From Pachyseris speciosa (taxonomy: Eukaryota; Cnidaria; Anthozoa; Scleractinia; Pachyseridae): 64,000 bases of DNA. The stretch lies in the NCBI GenBank assembly GCA_016490735.1, contig JAEMWC010000196.1:1012501-1076500 (forward strand). Direction: 5' to 3'. This document shows positions 53,901 to 60,837 of the stretch, piece after piece (position 1 is the first letter of the stretch; the number at the start of each line of letters is the position of its first letter). The notes under the pieces are model-generated. The model had not been told where the DNA came from. It saw only the letters and a list, made by a program, of their open reading frames with translations, and did not search any database. Both the position numbers and the translations under genes were made by a program.

Positions 53901-56900
53901 TGACACGATTGTAGAGCAGTTGTTTTCTCAAGTCTTGAAGGTTTGTTTCATGCTATTTTTTTTCCATAATTCATTGTTCAGTAGCTAACATATGAAAGGT
54001 AAACCATGGCCTTCATTCTTGACAAAGCTAATTTTTACCAGTATTTAACAGTTCCAGTTGTCTGTTGTTTCTTAATTTCTCAAAAATGAAAGCTGAAGAA
54101 AGCAATATTAGCTCATTTCCTTTTGCCCAGACTCATCAAATTGGCTGGTTATGTAGTTCCAACACTTCAAACTGTTATTTACAAGTTATTACATTGGGCT
54201 AAAACCTGAACTCATTTTAGGGTCTGCATGTTCATGGTAAAGGTTCAACTGAAACGTTCCTGACCCACACTGGACAGTCCATGTATGAACTCCTGGTAAG
54301 ATGTGTTTTCTCATCACTTTGATGACTTTCTGCAAGACCATACAGTGTTTTATAAAAGTTTCATCATCATGTTATCAGTGCTTGGTTATTTGACTACGTC
54401 AAGACAAGCAGCTGTTGTTTTCTCATTTACTGACAAACTGAACAAGTGTTTCTACAAGTTAGCCTTAGTTGATTAAGCATGTGCTTAGCTGTTACCAAGA
54501 ACTGGTGACCCATTTGCCTTTAAAACTTTTAAATGTCATTATTACGTTTACAATTATTACAAATTATTGGTTGCAGTGAAATATCATTTAGAAGATTAGT
54601 ACCGGTAGTCCATTAACAATGCATCTTCTTTTACTATGAAATAGCTTCAAGATTATCAGTGCAAATAAGTTTTACCTTCTGTTAGCTGGTAAAATTGTCA
54701 CATTTTTGAGCTCCTGTTGCCTTGAAATCTTGTCAGGAAATATTCTTAATAATTTCAATAGTAACTCCAATTTGTAATGTCCACCAAATTCAACTTTATC
54801 TGCCCTTGGAAAACAACAGGTGGTGTGTTATTAGTAACCCCTGTAAGCAATACAAGCAAATATAGGTAGGTGAGAGTAGAATGTCTGGGGATAGTCTACC
54901 TTCATTTACTTACGATATGATTTCCCATGTTTGAGTATTTTTCGGAAGTGATCATTTATGCCAGGGTCAAATTTGAACACAACTGTGAACAACCTACTGT
55001 GTTCTAACTTGTAGACTATATTATTTTGTCCCAAGCTAGCTGTTTTCTTGCATTTTAGAGGCCTCAGTATCCATCACTTCAACAAGTTCTTCTTCAAACC
55101 AACTGCTCTTGGATGCTTTACACGTATGTACAGAATAGAGTAATGTTTGTGCAAGTTTGTGTCTATTAGTAGGACTGAAATCAGATGCGCTTTAGTTTAC
55201 AGGCAAGGCCCATCCAAATTAGGGCAATTTTCAATTGAGTGTTGTAAAACCAAAAGCAAAGTAATTACTGTGGCCAATCATAACAGACGGAAACAATGCA
55301 ATAAACCAATCAGAATTCCAAGTACGGTAATTACATGTAACTGGTGCCAAGCATGGGAAAATCTGTGCAGGCAAGACACGATTGGTTTGGTTTTGCTTCT
55401 GATTGGTGGGGAAATTGTTTATATTCTTAAGTGGTCCTTCTATTTGGAACAACTTGGATGAAGAGAGAAAATTTTATCTTAAAGTTTGCATTCATGTAAG
55501 CAAACTATGACTAAACAATTCTTAAGTTCTTACACCTAATGCTAGCTTAGTATTTTTAAGTTCCTGTTGCTCTTAATTAATGTACAAATTTTGTTCCGTC
55601 AATAACTGGTACTTTTACTATTTGTTTGTATTTCTGTTTTTTTTTTGTCCTTTCTTTTCTTATTCTTCCTTCACAGTTCAACCCATTTATAGCTTAACAA
55701 TTTTTGTAACTACTCAGCTCGTTTAGTTTTTACTATTCTGAGTAGTTTTTTGCTTATCTTTGCTTTATCTTTCTTTTGCTGCAATGTATCTTCTATAACA
55801 AGCAAAATAAAATGGTTTTTGTTGTTGTTGAAGAATGAAGTAATGCAAAACCAAAGCAACAAAAATTACTAAATCGACGCTCATTTGAAAACCACTCTAT
55901 CAAACAAAAATACAAACAAAAATCATTTCTTTTAAACAGTGTTATTTTCTCTTCTGCTCTTAAAACACTTAAACAATCTACAGAACAGTACTTCATCAAT
56001 GGTAGCTAAAAAGTTGTAATGGCCAAGCAAGTTTATTTCAAAACATTCTGCACATTGTGTTTCTGCTCCAGACTTTTGAAGCTTGGTGTTTTGAGGGGAA
56101 AGATGTTCCAGAGAAGAGGAAAAGAGAGCAGTTCAAGAAACTTGTGGCTGGTATTGTTGGGGTGAGACCAAGTTTTTAGCATTAAATTAGCCTAACTGAG
56201 GCCCTGCCAGGGTAAATTCCGGCAAGCGACATGGGCCAAAAAGTAGCACATAAAATGAAATCCCGACGAGCGACATCATCCCTGGCAAAATTCCAACAGT
56301 GAAATCAAGGCCGAGAATTAGCGATTTAAACACCGACACAGTAGATTTTAAAAATCAGACAAGTGACACAGGACACCCCCCTGGCAGGGCCTCCTAACTG
56401 TATCTCGGAAACTTTCACCTCATTAAAAAAACTACAATGTTTGTTTTCTTTTTCAGGATTCTTCTGAGGTTAGTAGGGAGCTTTAGATATGACGACGGCA
56501 ACGAAAACGTTGCTTTAAAATCTAACTTTCCATTTTTGTAACTCTTTTTGCAATTATGTCAATTTGTTTAAATTGGAAAGTACTGGGGAACGATTCAGGG
56601 ACAATGTTACTTCGAACGGCTCATTAAACCAATTGTTTTGTGGTGTTCTCATTGCCGTCCTCATTGTTAAAGCTCTCTATTAATGATTTTAAGTTGACAC
56701 TTGTTTAACTGTCTTTTCTTTTATGCGTTCTTTTCCATGCATTTTTACCATGAAATTTGACTTTTGATGTACTGGTAAGTGTCACAAAGTGTCTCAAGGT
56801 CAGTTTCAGTCTACCATATTGACTTTTCTTTTACTGAAGACCAGCTAAACTAACCAAATTGTTGATTTAAAATCACTTTTAACCTCAGAAGAAGGAAGAG

Positions 56901-57593
56901 GAAACAAAAATTGTCATTTTATTTTTAAATTAACCTACATGAAGTGTATTAAAGGCTTATGAATGCAGGGCTGTCACCTCCCCCCCCCCCCCCCCCCTCC
57001 CTCCAAGTTTTCATATTGAGAATTAATAGGGAATGGATGGTAGATGACATCATAATGTATTTGATTTATTTCTGACCAATCACATTATTATTTATATTAC
57101 AATGGCAACACTTGCAAGAATGGATTTTATGAGGAAATGCAAAATACCGTATTTCAAATTTTATTGTTGTGAAAATGAAGTCTGTCTTATAAGAAATGGC
57201 AAACTTCAGCGGTTTTCCAGAGATTTCAGTCTCATCTGGAGACTGGGAGATACGGTCCCGGATTATCCAGGGGGGTTGACAGCCCTGTGAATGGTCTTTT
57301 AAAAATAGTTCCTGGAAGACTTGTAATAAGCTAAATTGGCTACTAAACTAGAGCTTGAGTCAGTTAACATAGCCATCCAGCTTGTATGGACTGAGACTTG
57401 AACTGTTCCAAGTTTCTAGCTAATAGTGCACCTGTTCCATTTCTAGAAAAATGTTGCTGAACTGTTCAAGAATGAAATCAAGATTAAAGATCTTCCTCCT
57501 ATCAAGATCAATCGTACCAAAACAGAACAACCAGAGGATCTTACGGGACTCACAGAGCTGTTTGATCCAGATAAGAGTTCAGAGGTAGCATAG
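12457..57593 (+). CDS. XPO5: Exportin-5, complete (38 coding exons, 1,212 residues)
   Basis: RanGTP-dependent importin-beta-family receptor that exports pre-miRNA, tRNA and other structured RNA. Exons: 12457-12558, 13290-13411, 13871-13943, 15632-15769, 17364-17552, 18352-18390, 19730-19915, 23031-23107, 24070-24172, 24681-24764, 25833-25958, 28999-29089, 29293-29418, 30362-30462, 31483-31581, 32633-32728, 33487-33528, 34334-34423, 35094-35197, 36792-36881, 37324-37397, 37927-37952, 38627-38689, 39484-39599, 41618-41718, 42804-42903, 44948-45084, 46354-46451, 46895-46941, 47645-47745, 49329-49403, 49595-49653, 52899-53003, 53863-53940, 54221-54295, 55059-55127, 56072-56161, 57447-57593. They total 3,639 nt with no frame break. 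Blocks matching the vertebrate protein include IRHTGLQLLEHTVKF, ITKREWPQNW, MILLRLAEDV, AAECLLMIVSRK, FLKRLCQVL, RRHACAAVIKVCK, IPNYRLR and FKKLVAGIVG. The start codon has A at -3 and G at +4; the stop is TAG. The protein is a HEAT-repeat solenoid with no signal peptide or membrane segment. Exons of 26-47 nt (22, 29) rest on phase and homology. Confidence 0.95.
14302..15396. mobile_element. Mutator-like non-autonomous transposon with perfect 9-bp target duplication
   Basis: XPO5 intron 3. Terminal inverted repeats of about 110 bp (left from TAGCCTCCCACGCAGTCG, right its reverse complement, highly similar) bound 1,095 bp. CTTTGGACC occurs immediately outside both ends (14293-14301 and 15397-15405), a 9-bp duplication as made by MuDR/Mutator. 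No intact transposase ORF. The open frame at 15260-15577 only crosses the right repeat and its flank. Confidence 0.75.
16152..17262 (+). mobile_element. 5'-truncated CR1/L2-like LINE, copy 1
   Basis: XPO5 intron 4, sense orientation. One open frame (16152-17036) covers the C-terminal half of a non-LTR reverse transcriptase: HCYADDSQLYL near the start (catalytic YADD intact), then DKTEFIIIGT, SRIDYCNSLLYGLP, HWLPVRFRIEFK and the family tail FAAPKLWNALP. The 3' region holds a TTA microsatellite (17121-17190) and a conserved GGCGCATTTGAATATAT...CTTGTGCCTTATAA hairpin, ending in AAATT repeats. The endonuclease and most of the RT are missing. Confidence 0.8.
17728..17872. mobile_element. Short MITE in XPO5 intron 5
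   Basis: Inverted ends: CCTGGGCTGAGCTGCTCGAA with GCATGGTTAGC on the left, and GCTTACCATGCCTCAAGAAACTGGGCC (inverse) on the right. About 145 bp, imperfect. Confidence 0.4.
18449..18792. mobile_element. MITE in XPO5 intron 6
   Basis: Ends ACACCTTTTGC and GCAAAAGGTGT are perfect inverses. The arms continue as TGGTCAT/ATGACC and CATCAAAATACATTC/GAATGTATTTTGACA. ATT flanks both sides. The superfamily is not recognised. Confidence 0.5.
19237..19575. mobile_element. TTAA MITE, THAP-element relative, 5'-truncated copy
   Basis: XPO5 intron 6. It shares a long block with 29870-30193 (start GGGCTTCAAAACTT, then TTTGACGTCACAAACT, then GCAAAGATTTATTTT). The right end is GGGCACT followed by TTAA (19576-19579). 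An internal stem pairs 19299-19330 with 19371-19400. The left terminus is missing. Confidence 0.6.
20010..20204. mobile_element. hAT-like MITE, older copy
   Basis: XPO5 intron 7. 195 bp with the same termini as 56199-56392; internal matches include the ATTCTCGGCCTTGAT region read in inverse. The 8-bp flanks are similar but not identical (CTCTGTAG and CACTGTAA), which suggests an older insertion. Confidence 0.6.
20494..22174 (-). mobile_element. 5'-truncated CR1/L2-like LINE, copy 2 (inactivated)
   Basis: XPO5 intron 7, antisense to the host gene. The frame at 22174-21323 contains NYRPVSNLSF, SAYRKNHSTETALL, motif A DLSAAFDTADH and motif B PQRSCLGPLLY (the usual PQG has R). Motif C is YAGD instead of YADD, so the catalytic site is broken. 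After frame breaks, 20972-20730 holds the C-terminal tail FCYAAPKLWNNLP. The 3' tail is an AAT/TTA microsatellite with AGCGCATTTTTCATGCC at 20494-20600. Confidence 0.8.
22331..22449. mobile_element. Short MITE in XPO5 intron 7
   Basis: The left end TATTTCCTCGAATAAACACC and the right end GGCGCTTATTTGAGGAAATA are inverted. Internal GGGCGCTTATTTGAG is repeated. Just outside the LINE fragment to its left. Confidence 0.45.
24432..24615. mobile_element. MITE with TA duplication
   Basis: XPO5 intron 9. GTGGAAAACCCTCCTAAGT at the left pairs with ACTTAGGAGGGTTTTCCAC at the right, and TA flanks both ends. A related block (CCCATGTTTTCTTGAAAAC) sits just to the left at 24338-24420, so a second, degraded copy may abut it. 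Confidence 0.55.
26002..26722. mobile_element. pogo/Tigger-like non-autonomous element
   Basis: XPO5 intron 11. Termini CAGTCAAACCTTGATTAA and TAATTGAGGTTCGACTG with TA on each side. Subterminal GGATAATCGAGAGTC-type repeats. A partial relative sits at 10898-11195. No transposase ORF. Confidence 0.6.
26877..27200. mobile_element. MITE with about 55-bp inverted ends
   Basis: XPO5 intron 11. The left arm holds AGAGGGAAATGGTTATGAA and the right arm TTCATGACCATTTCCCTCT, continuing in both directions. The interior is not coding. Confidence 0.45.
27201..28998. other. XPO5 intron 11, unassigned part
   Basis: No element borders or exon found. Minus-strand frames at 27743-27931 and 28025-28336 are not similar to anything I recognise and lack splice-flanked structure. 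Confidence 0.35.
29770..30193. mobile_element. TTAA MITE, THAP-element relative, complete copy
   Basis: XPO5 intron 13. The left end AGTGCACCTAACCCC and the right end GGGTTAGGGGC are inverted and flanked by TTAA (29766-29769, 30194-30197). A central inverted repeat pairs about 29925-29955 with 29998-30030. No coding sequence. Confidence 0.65.
30686..30898. repeat. Tandem duplication, 107-bp unit
   Basis: XPO5 intron 14. AATTTCCAGTGCAGTGGGGA starts copies at 30686 and 30793, and both end ATAGATGGTGTGC. The copies are nearly identical, so the duplication is recent. Confidence 0.85.
31724..32035. mobile_element. Compound foldback element in XPO5 intron 15
   Basis: CGGTCCGTACTGTAAGTTAC-type arms are inverted (around 31755-31775 and 31855-31880). 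An inner pair is TTTATTTATGGCCC with GGGCCATAAATTAAT. The centre is GCGCGAAGCGCGC. A further CGGGCCGTACTGTAGAATAC unit follows near 31958. The outer ends (ATAATTAAATACC, and inverse ATATAATAATTATT) are weakly inverted. Confidence 0.5.
32121..32239. repeat. Direct repeat of 49 bp, period 70
   Basis: ATCCAAGGCCTTGATAATTC through TAAGCAGAA occurs at 32121-32169 and again at 32191-32239 without change; a 21-bp spacer separates them. XPO5 intron 15. Confidence 0.85.
33871..34113. mobile_element. MITE in XPO5 intron 17
   Basis: The left end TCTGGCTACACAAGGGAACA and the right end GTTTAGCCAGA are inverted, and the arms share AACAATGTTGCAGCAACAAT-like blocks. Internal repeats of GGAAACATTGTTG add further hairpins. 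Exact borders are uncertain. Confidence 0.45.
34762..35050. repeat. GAT/GGT trinucleotide repeat in XPO5 intron 18
   Basis: Imperfect GATGAT and GGTGAT runs, the same composition as 4714-5231 but shorter and more degenerate. Confidence 0.75.
35313..35521. mobile_element. Hairpin MITE with 9-bp target duplication
   Basis: XPO5 intron 19. It starts TAGACTGCAAGCAGTCCCTC, ends with the inverse (GAGGGACTGCTTGCAGTCTA), and folds over most of its 209 bp. TGAATATTT lies on both sides (35304-35312, 35522-35530), which suggests a Mutator-type mobilising source. Confidence 0.7.
36910..37239 (-). mobile_element. tRNA-derived SINE
   Basis: XPO5 intron 20, antisense. The minus strand starts near 37239 with a tRNA-like head: A box TGGCGTAGTGGTGAGAGC (37209-37226) and perfect B box GGTTCGATTCC (37173-37183). 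A body follows, and it ends in GGGTAAATAAAGGTTATT with a long TTA tail (36910-36951). The trinucleotide tail resembles that of the LINEs above, so an L2-like enzyme may have mobilised it. Confidence 0.72.
38215..38400 (+). repeat. Dispersed repeat related to the 925-1142 foldback
   Basis: XPO5 intron 22. It shares the GAGCCACTTTAAATT hairpin, the AAAACTTTA-rich tract, GGGGGTCA and the following AAAATGAGGGGTGTTTCTAA-like block (compare AAATTAAGGGTGTATCTAAG near 1180). Confidence 0.45.
41183..41480. mobile_element. Paired foldback elements in XPO5 intron 24
   Basis: TTAGTATATACCACTCAA at 41195-41215 pairs with the inverse near 41350-41368. The second unit has a near-perfect hairpin GTGGATATTTACC / GGTAAATATCCAC around CTCGCTGCTTCGCGGC (41400-41446), bordered by TTATTCACCTC and GGTGAATAAT. 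Confidence 0.45.
41816..42020. repeat. GTC/GCC and AAT microsatellites in XPO5 intron 25
   Basis: GTAGTAGTAGTCGTCATCGT opens a CpG-rich GTC/GCC triplet run to about 41886; an AAT run follows at 41979-42012 and a GGA run at 42017-42039. Confidence 0.75.
42356..42597. repeat. Inverted-repeat unit holding a hammerhead-like motif
   Basis: XPO5 intron 25. The left arm (TGATAGCTGAGGTAATCTTT, then GTCTCACGATTGAGTC, CAAAGATG) and the right arm (CATCTTTGTGACTCAATCGT, GAGGCAAAAGATTAACTCAG, CTATCA) are inverse. The GGTCGAAACGTTGCGATC block inside the right half is typical of Penelope-like element terminal repeats. Confidence 0.5.
42503..42547 (+). ncRNA. Candidate minimal type I hammerhead ribozyme
   Basis: Order seen: ATCGC (stem I), CTGATGA core at 42508-42514, stem II GACC/GGTC at 42516-42519 and 42531-42534 with an 11-nt loop, GAAA at 42535-42538, then CGT closing a 2-bp loopless stem III, U as the cleavage-site base, and GCGAT (stem I partner). 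All invariant core bases are present. An extra unpaired A follows the core, and the site is GUU rather than GUC. Loopless stem III is a known property of retroelement-borne hammerheads. Activity is inferred. Confidence 0.5.
44110..44716. mobile_element. PIF/Harbinger-like MITE, second copy
   Basis: XPO5 intron 26. It starts AGGCCCAGCCAAAC and ends GTTTGGCTGGGCCT, with TGA on both sides (44107-44109, 44717-44719). The interior is made of repeated, mutually inverted CCAACATGTTG-like motifs. It shares AGCCAAAC and CATCCAACAT with the copy at 6116-6502. Confidence 0.6.
45085..46353. other. XPO5 intron 27, nothing recognised
   Basis: Only a GTTT-rich run (46229-46259) stands out. The donor GTATCT at 45085 and the acceptor before 46354 are fixed by the RNFVK junction. 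Confidence 0.4.
46500..46790. repeat. Degenerate AGCAGT-type simple repeat in XPO5 intron 28
   Basis: Recurrent GCAGTAG, AGCAGC and GTAGT motifs with no regular unit. It fills most of the intron between exons 28 and 29. Confidence 0.5.
47921..47961. repeat. ATC microsatellite in XPO5 intron 30
   Basis: GTCGTC followed by about eleven ATC triplets. Confidence 0.85.
47962..49328. other. XPO5 intron 30, nothing recognised
   Basis: AT-rich sequence after the ATC microsatellite. Overlapping frames at 48536-48856 and 48660-48845 lack domain features and codon-like composition. Confidence 0.4.
49690..50435. repeat. Minisatellite, about 95-bp unit, left part
   Basis: XPO5 intron 32. C/A-rich units built on CCAACCAATCAACC, containing CCATGGC-CACCATCTCTCCAGCC. 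The CCATGG (or GCATGG) anchor recurs at 49851, 49949, 50019, 50113, 50209, 50304 and 50382, spaced 98, 70, 94, 96, 95 and 78. The open frames across it are products of the repeat. Confidence 0.85.
50436..52250 (-). mobile_element. Truncated Penelope-like retroelement with inverted termini
   Basis: XPO5 intron 32. The ends are inverse copies sharing an exact TGGCCGAACACAGTTTT (50436-50458 and 52227-52250). Both sides lie in the same minisatellite array, so the element was inserted into it. The coding part (50937 to about 52139) is on the minus strand. Penelope elements often carry inverted or tandem terminal repeats. Confidence 0.7.
50937..52112 (-). pseudogene. Penelope-like RT/GIY-YIG polyprotein, 5'-truncated
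   Basis: An uninterrupted 391-codon frame. RT motif B GVAMGSPLAPLLAN (47-60) and motif C YYRRYVDD (81-88, catalytic aspartates 87-88) are present; motif A and the fingers are missing. No AUG starts the frame: the first codon is GTG and the frame is open only to about 52139. The C-terminal GIY-YIG nuclease has YQFTC (297-301), a Cys-x2-Cys pair (301, 304), YIG (308-310), Arg319 and catalytic-type Glu368. RT plus GIY-YIG in this order defines endonuclease-bearing Penelope elements. It is probably not mobile because the RT lacks its first half. Confidence 0.8.
52251..52760. repeat. Minisatellite, right part and degenerate edge
   Basis: The same units resume after the Penelope insertion: anchors at 52388 and 52483 (95 bp apart), then decay into scattered AACCAACC motifs up to about 52760. 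Confidence 0.8.
53560..53625. repeat. Short foldback repeat in XPO5 intron 33
   Basis: TTTTATCAAGTTTAAAACAC on the left and GTGTTTTAGGGCTTGATAAAA on the right are inverted around GAGGCACAGCCGA. It has the same style as the GC-centred hairpins at 31800 and 41420. Confidence 0.4.
55255..55420. repeat. CCAATCAGAATT dispersed repeat, copy in XPO5 intron 36
   Basis: Shares AACAATGCAATAAACCAATC, AGAATTCCAAGTACGGTAAT and TTACATGTAACTGGTGCCAA with 63487-63650, and the ending GGTTTTGCTTCTGATTGGT. The surrounding intron is otherwise unremarkable. Confidence 0.5.
56199..56392. mobile_element. hAT-like MITE with 8-bp target duplication
   Basis: XPO5 intron 37. Termini AGGCCCTGCCAGGG and CCTGGCAGGGCCT are inverted. 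CCTAACTG flanks both sides (56191-56198, 56393-56400), an 8-bp duplication typical of hAT. Length 194 bp; same family, opposite orientation, as 20010-20204. Confidence 0.68.
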
Positions 57594-60500
57594 ACTGAAG
57601 CAAAAATAATACTTATCATCCTAAAAGTACAGTGAAACCTTGATTTAACAAAGTGCCACTTGAGGGACTAGGGAAATTGCTTCGTTATATCAAGGACTTT
57701 GTTATAATTATAGAGGTTCGTTAAATTGAGATTCCACTGTAACCATTTTCCTTTGTAGAAAACATCATGTTCTTTTTCATTCTCGTCATTGAATGTATCC
57801 AGTTTTGGATCTGGAAAAATATCCTGACCATTGTTTCACAATATTACTTTGTTGACAAACTTTTACCCATTTACAAGATTTGTGCTACTGCCAGTGTTTG
57901 GTTCAGTTTTGTTATCATTTGCTCGTCAATTTTTCCACATCACTGTTAATAATTTTACATTCTTTTGTCACCTTCATGGTGTATAGTTATATAAAATGCA
58001 TGTGAAATTCAATGAAAAATTTCTCTTTTCCATTCATTGCCATGCTCACGATTTGAAGTCTTTCTCTTGGTACAAATGCACATGATGACTTTGAGACTTT
58101 GTTTAGTAGAGGACTAACAGTAGCCTATTGAAGCATGCCACATTTTCTACATGCTTGGTTAGCCATTGAGATAGTTGTAATTAATACACAGAGAATTCAC
58201 AGAAATGTTCATATTTCTTTCATCTTGTTATTCACTCATTTGAGTCTGCAAAGTTAAGGACATTAAACAAACCACTTCACGGAAACAGTTTTTATTGTTG
58301 TCTGATTTATTTTAAAACTCAGTATTCCATACAAAACTAACCTTTTCATTTTTGAATACAAAATACCCTTTCTCCCTCATGACTTGCATATGATGTTATT
58401 ATGTTAAGTTTTGAAACAAACTGAAACAAGATCCTGATGCCAAAGTCTGCGTTCTGTGCTTTGGCTTTCAAACTTTAGTCCAATTTATATGTCAAAATTA
58501 ACCTGCGATTCAAGCCAAACAGTTGGGTTGTCAATAAACTCTAAGACAAGTGTTGCATTGAGCTTTGACACCCATGATAAACATCATGCTTTACATGAAA
58601 AACAAGAACCAGCCACAGTCTAGATAACCACCCTTACTGGCGTCAAGATGGTATCAAGGGTATTCAACCGCAACAGCTGTTGCATATCAGACCACCCTTA
58701 ATGACAGTGTGACATATACCTTTAGCAGGAGCATTTGTCACTACCAACAGTGATAAGGGGTTATTCCTGAAACTGCTGGCTGTTAATGTGCAGTTTCTCA
58801 GCACCCTGACCACAAGAACAAAACTTTCATCTAGCATCATTTAACTCGAGTGCTACACAGCAAAACCAATTTTTTTTTTACTTTTGACATATAAATTGGA
58901 CCTTTTAAGACTTTTGAAAACCATTCCATTTTGGCCGCCACTAAGTTTAAAATACAAAAGGCTTTCAGGAATATCAACTAAGTCACCCTGTATGCTTGGT
59001 ACAGTTATAGTTTCAAATGACGTGAATTTGGTTACAAATGTATAAATATTAATTTTGCAATTACGCAGAGTAAAACTTGGTTGATAAAATTAATAAATAC
59101 CATTATTCTAAACTACCAGAACCATTATCAATGATAATTATGACAGATGGACAAAAACCAAAACCTTCCCAATACACTGCACATACAAATCAGTTCTACA
59201 AAGTGATTTAAAAATCATTAAATTTTGAAAGCCACTTTGAAATGGATAATTATCTTTTATCTACTTTTTACAAAATCAATAACAAGTAGATTGCTTTTTT
59301 ATTTGTTTGGTTTTTTTATATGATTACAGTCAACCTAAAACTAATTATCTAAAACTAAAGCAATTTAACAAGAAAAAACACATTAATTATCTGTGAAGTA
59401 AATGAAACAACATAGAGAAAACAACAACTTTGTGCTGGTCATGTACCTTGTAAATAAATAATGGAAAATGCTGTAATTGAGTAGCAATGTGATAGTGACA
59501 GCAATGATAACACCACGCAGGAATTGGCTTCCTGAGGTGAAGTAACCAATTTGAGTACATAATGGCCCAGTCACATTGTGCACATTGAATGCATTTGAAT
59601 AACGCAGCAGTTCAAATACAGTGTATTTGTAATTTCAGTGTTGGCATTGTCATCAAAGTTGCTTAAGGCTATTCATTGAAAATTAATGAAACCAAGAACA
59701 AAGTTTCACTCAGTCAAAGTGAGACAACTCCCAGTGTAGAAATCACTTCAAATTTTACTTTTATTTTATAAACACCAATGAAATAATAGGTGAGCTTTTG
59801 CCTGAAAACATGATATCTTCACACATGAAAATAACATGATTGTTATCTTCACACATGAAAAGATCAACATTGCTATGGTTACATGATAAATTGTAACTGG
59901 AAAATCAACGATTTACCACAACCAGTTGGAAGAACACAAAACACGTCTCTTTGTTGGACAAATTTGAAGAGAGCTTCTTCCTGAACAGGCTTCAGTTGTT
60001 TGACGTTCGAAAATTTTGAACTTAGAGCTTAATCAACCGCATTTCTAACAGAAGTCAAGAAATTTAACTCTGTCTACGCTTGCCATTTCACCTCAAAACT
60101 GGTTTTTCAATCTCATGCGATAAGTTGTTTCATATAGCCAATCAAGGTTGCTGTTACATCGTCAAATCCCAGCGGACAATGTAGTAACCAATCAGCGAAC
60201 TAGTTCAAATTCTGAACTAATTTGTCACATGGAAATGAGGTTGATTGCTTGTGTGACCAGAGGTCCGTCTCGGGAGCTTTTTGAAACCATTTTATTTATC
60301 CTAGGTATTTTGAGAGCGGACCTCTGGAGCCAGGGTGATATTTTTCAACACGTAATATGTAATAAATTATCCTATATTTATCATTCTACAAAATGACTGT
60401 TTTGATAGTTTGTGGGTCCTTGTAGTGATTCCTATACAAAAAGGTAACAGGATTCCATAGGATCTCACTTGAAGGAGGAAGGGAGGGGGGAGAGGGGGTT

Positions 60501-60837
60501 GTGGGATGCCCCTTGCCATACACTTTGGAGCTGTGGTTGCAGCAACCACAGTCTGAAATATCAGAAGACTGCTCCTCTCACTGTTTCAGCAAAAATTCTT
60601 TGTATACCACAAGAGCTTCCTGTTAAATTCATTTGTAAAGGACTGAAAGCTTCAATACATCTGCTCACAAACAACTACCCGTGTGATGCACACTTGGAGA
60701 CCACATTTTCATCTCCTTATTTGTCAGCAAGAGTCTAACACCATTATCTTTTCAATAGATAACTGTCCCATATTCTCTTTCTCAAAAAATAATTTAAGGT
60801 GAGATTTCCACAATTATGCTGTCTTTGTATTGATGCA
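57594..60837. other. Tail-to-tail interval, probable 3' UTRs
   Basis: Between the XPO5 stop and the stop of the minus-strand membrane-protein gene. It holds the 110-bp MITE at 57630. Candidate poly(A) signals are ATTAAA (58262-58267, plus) and AATAAA (58291-58296, minus). A short inverted pair CCAGAGGTCCG/CGGACCTCTGG lies at 60259-60326. I see no coding exon; the frames at 57767-57949 and 60148-60738 have no family features. Confidence 0.4.
57630..57739. mobile_element. pogo/Tigger-like MITE just after the XPO5 stop
   Basis: 110 bp with termini CAGTGAAACCTTGATTTAAC and GTTAAATTGAGATTCCACTG flanked by TA on both sides (57628-57629, 57740-57741). It lies 36 nt beyond the XPO5 stop and so is probably within the 3' UTR. 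Confidence 0.6.

Noticed and set aside
55124..55129. Donor GTATGT for XPO5 exon 36
   Set aside because: It would leave phase 2 and break the TFEAW frame of exon 37; the GTACAG donor at 55128 keeps phase 0.
56457..56468. 12-nt micro-exon (CAG before, GTTAGT after) adding four residues to XPO5
   Set aside because: Exons 37 and 38 already join in phase and match the family without it.
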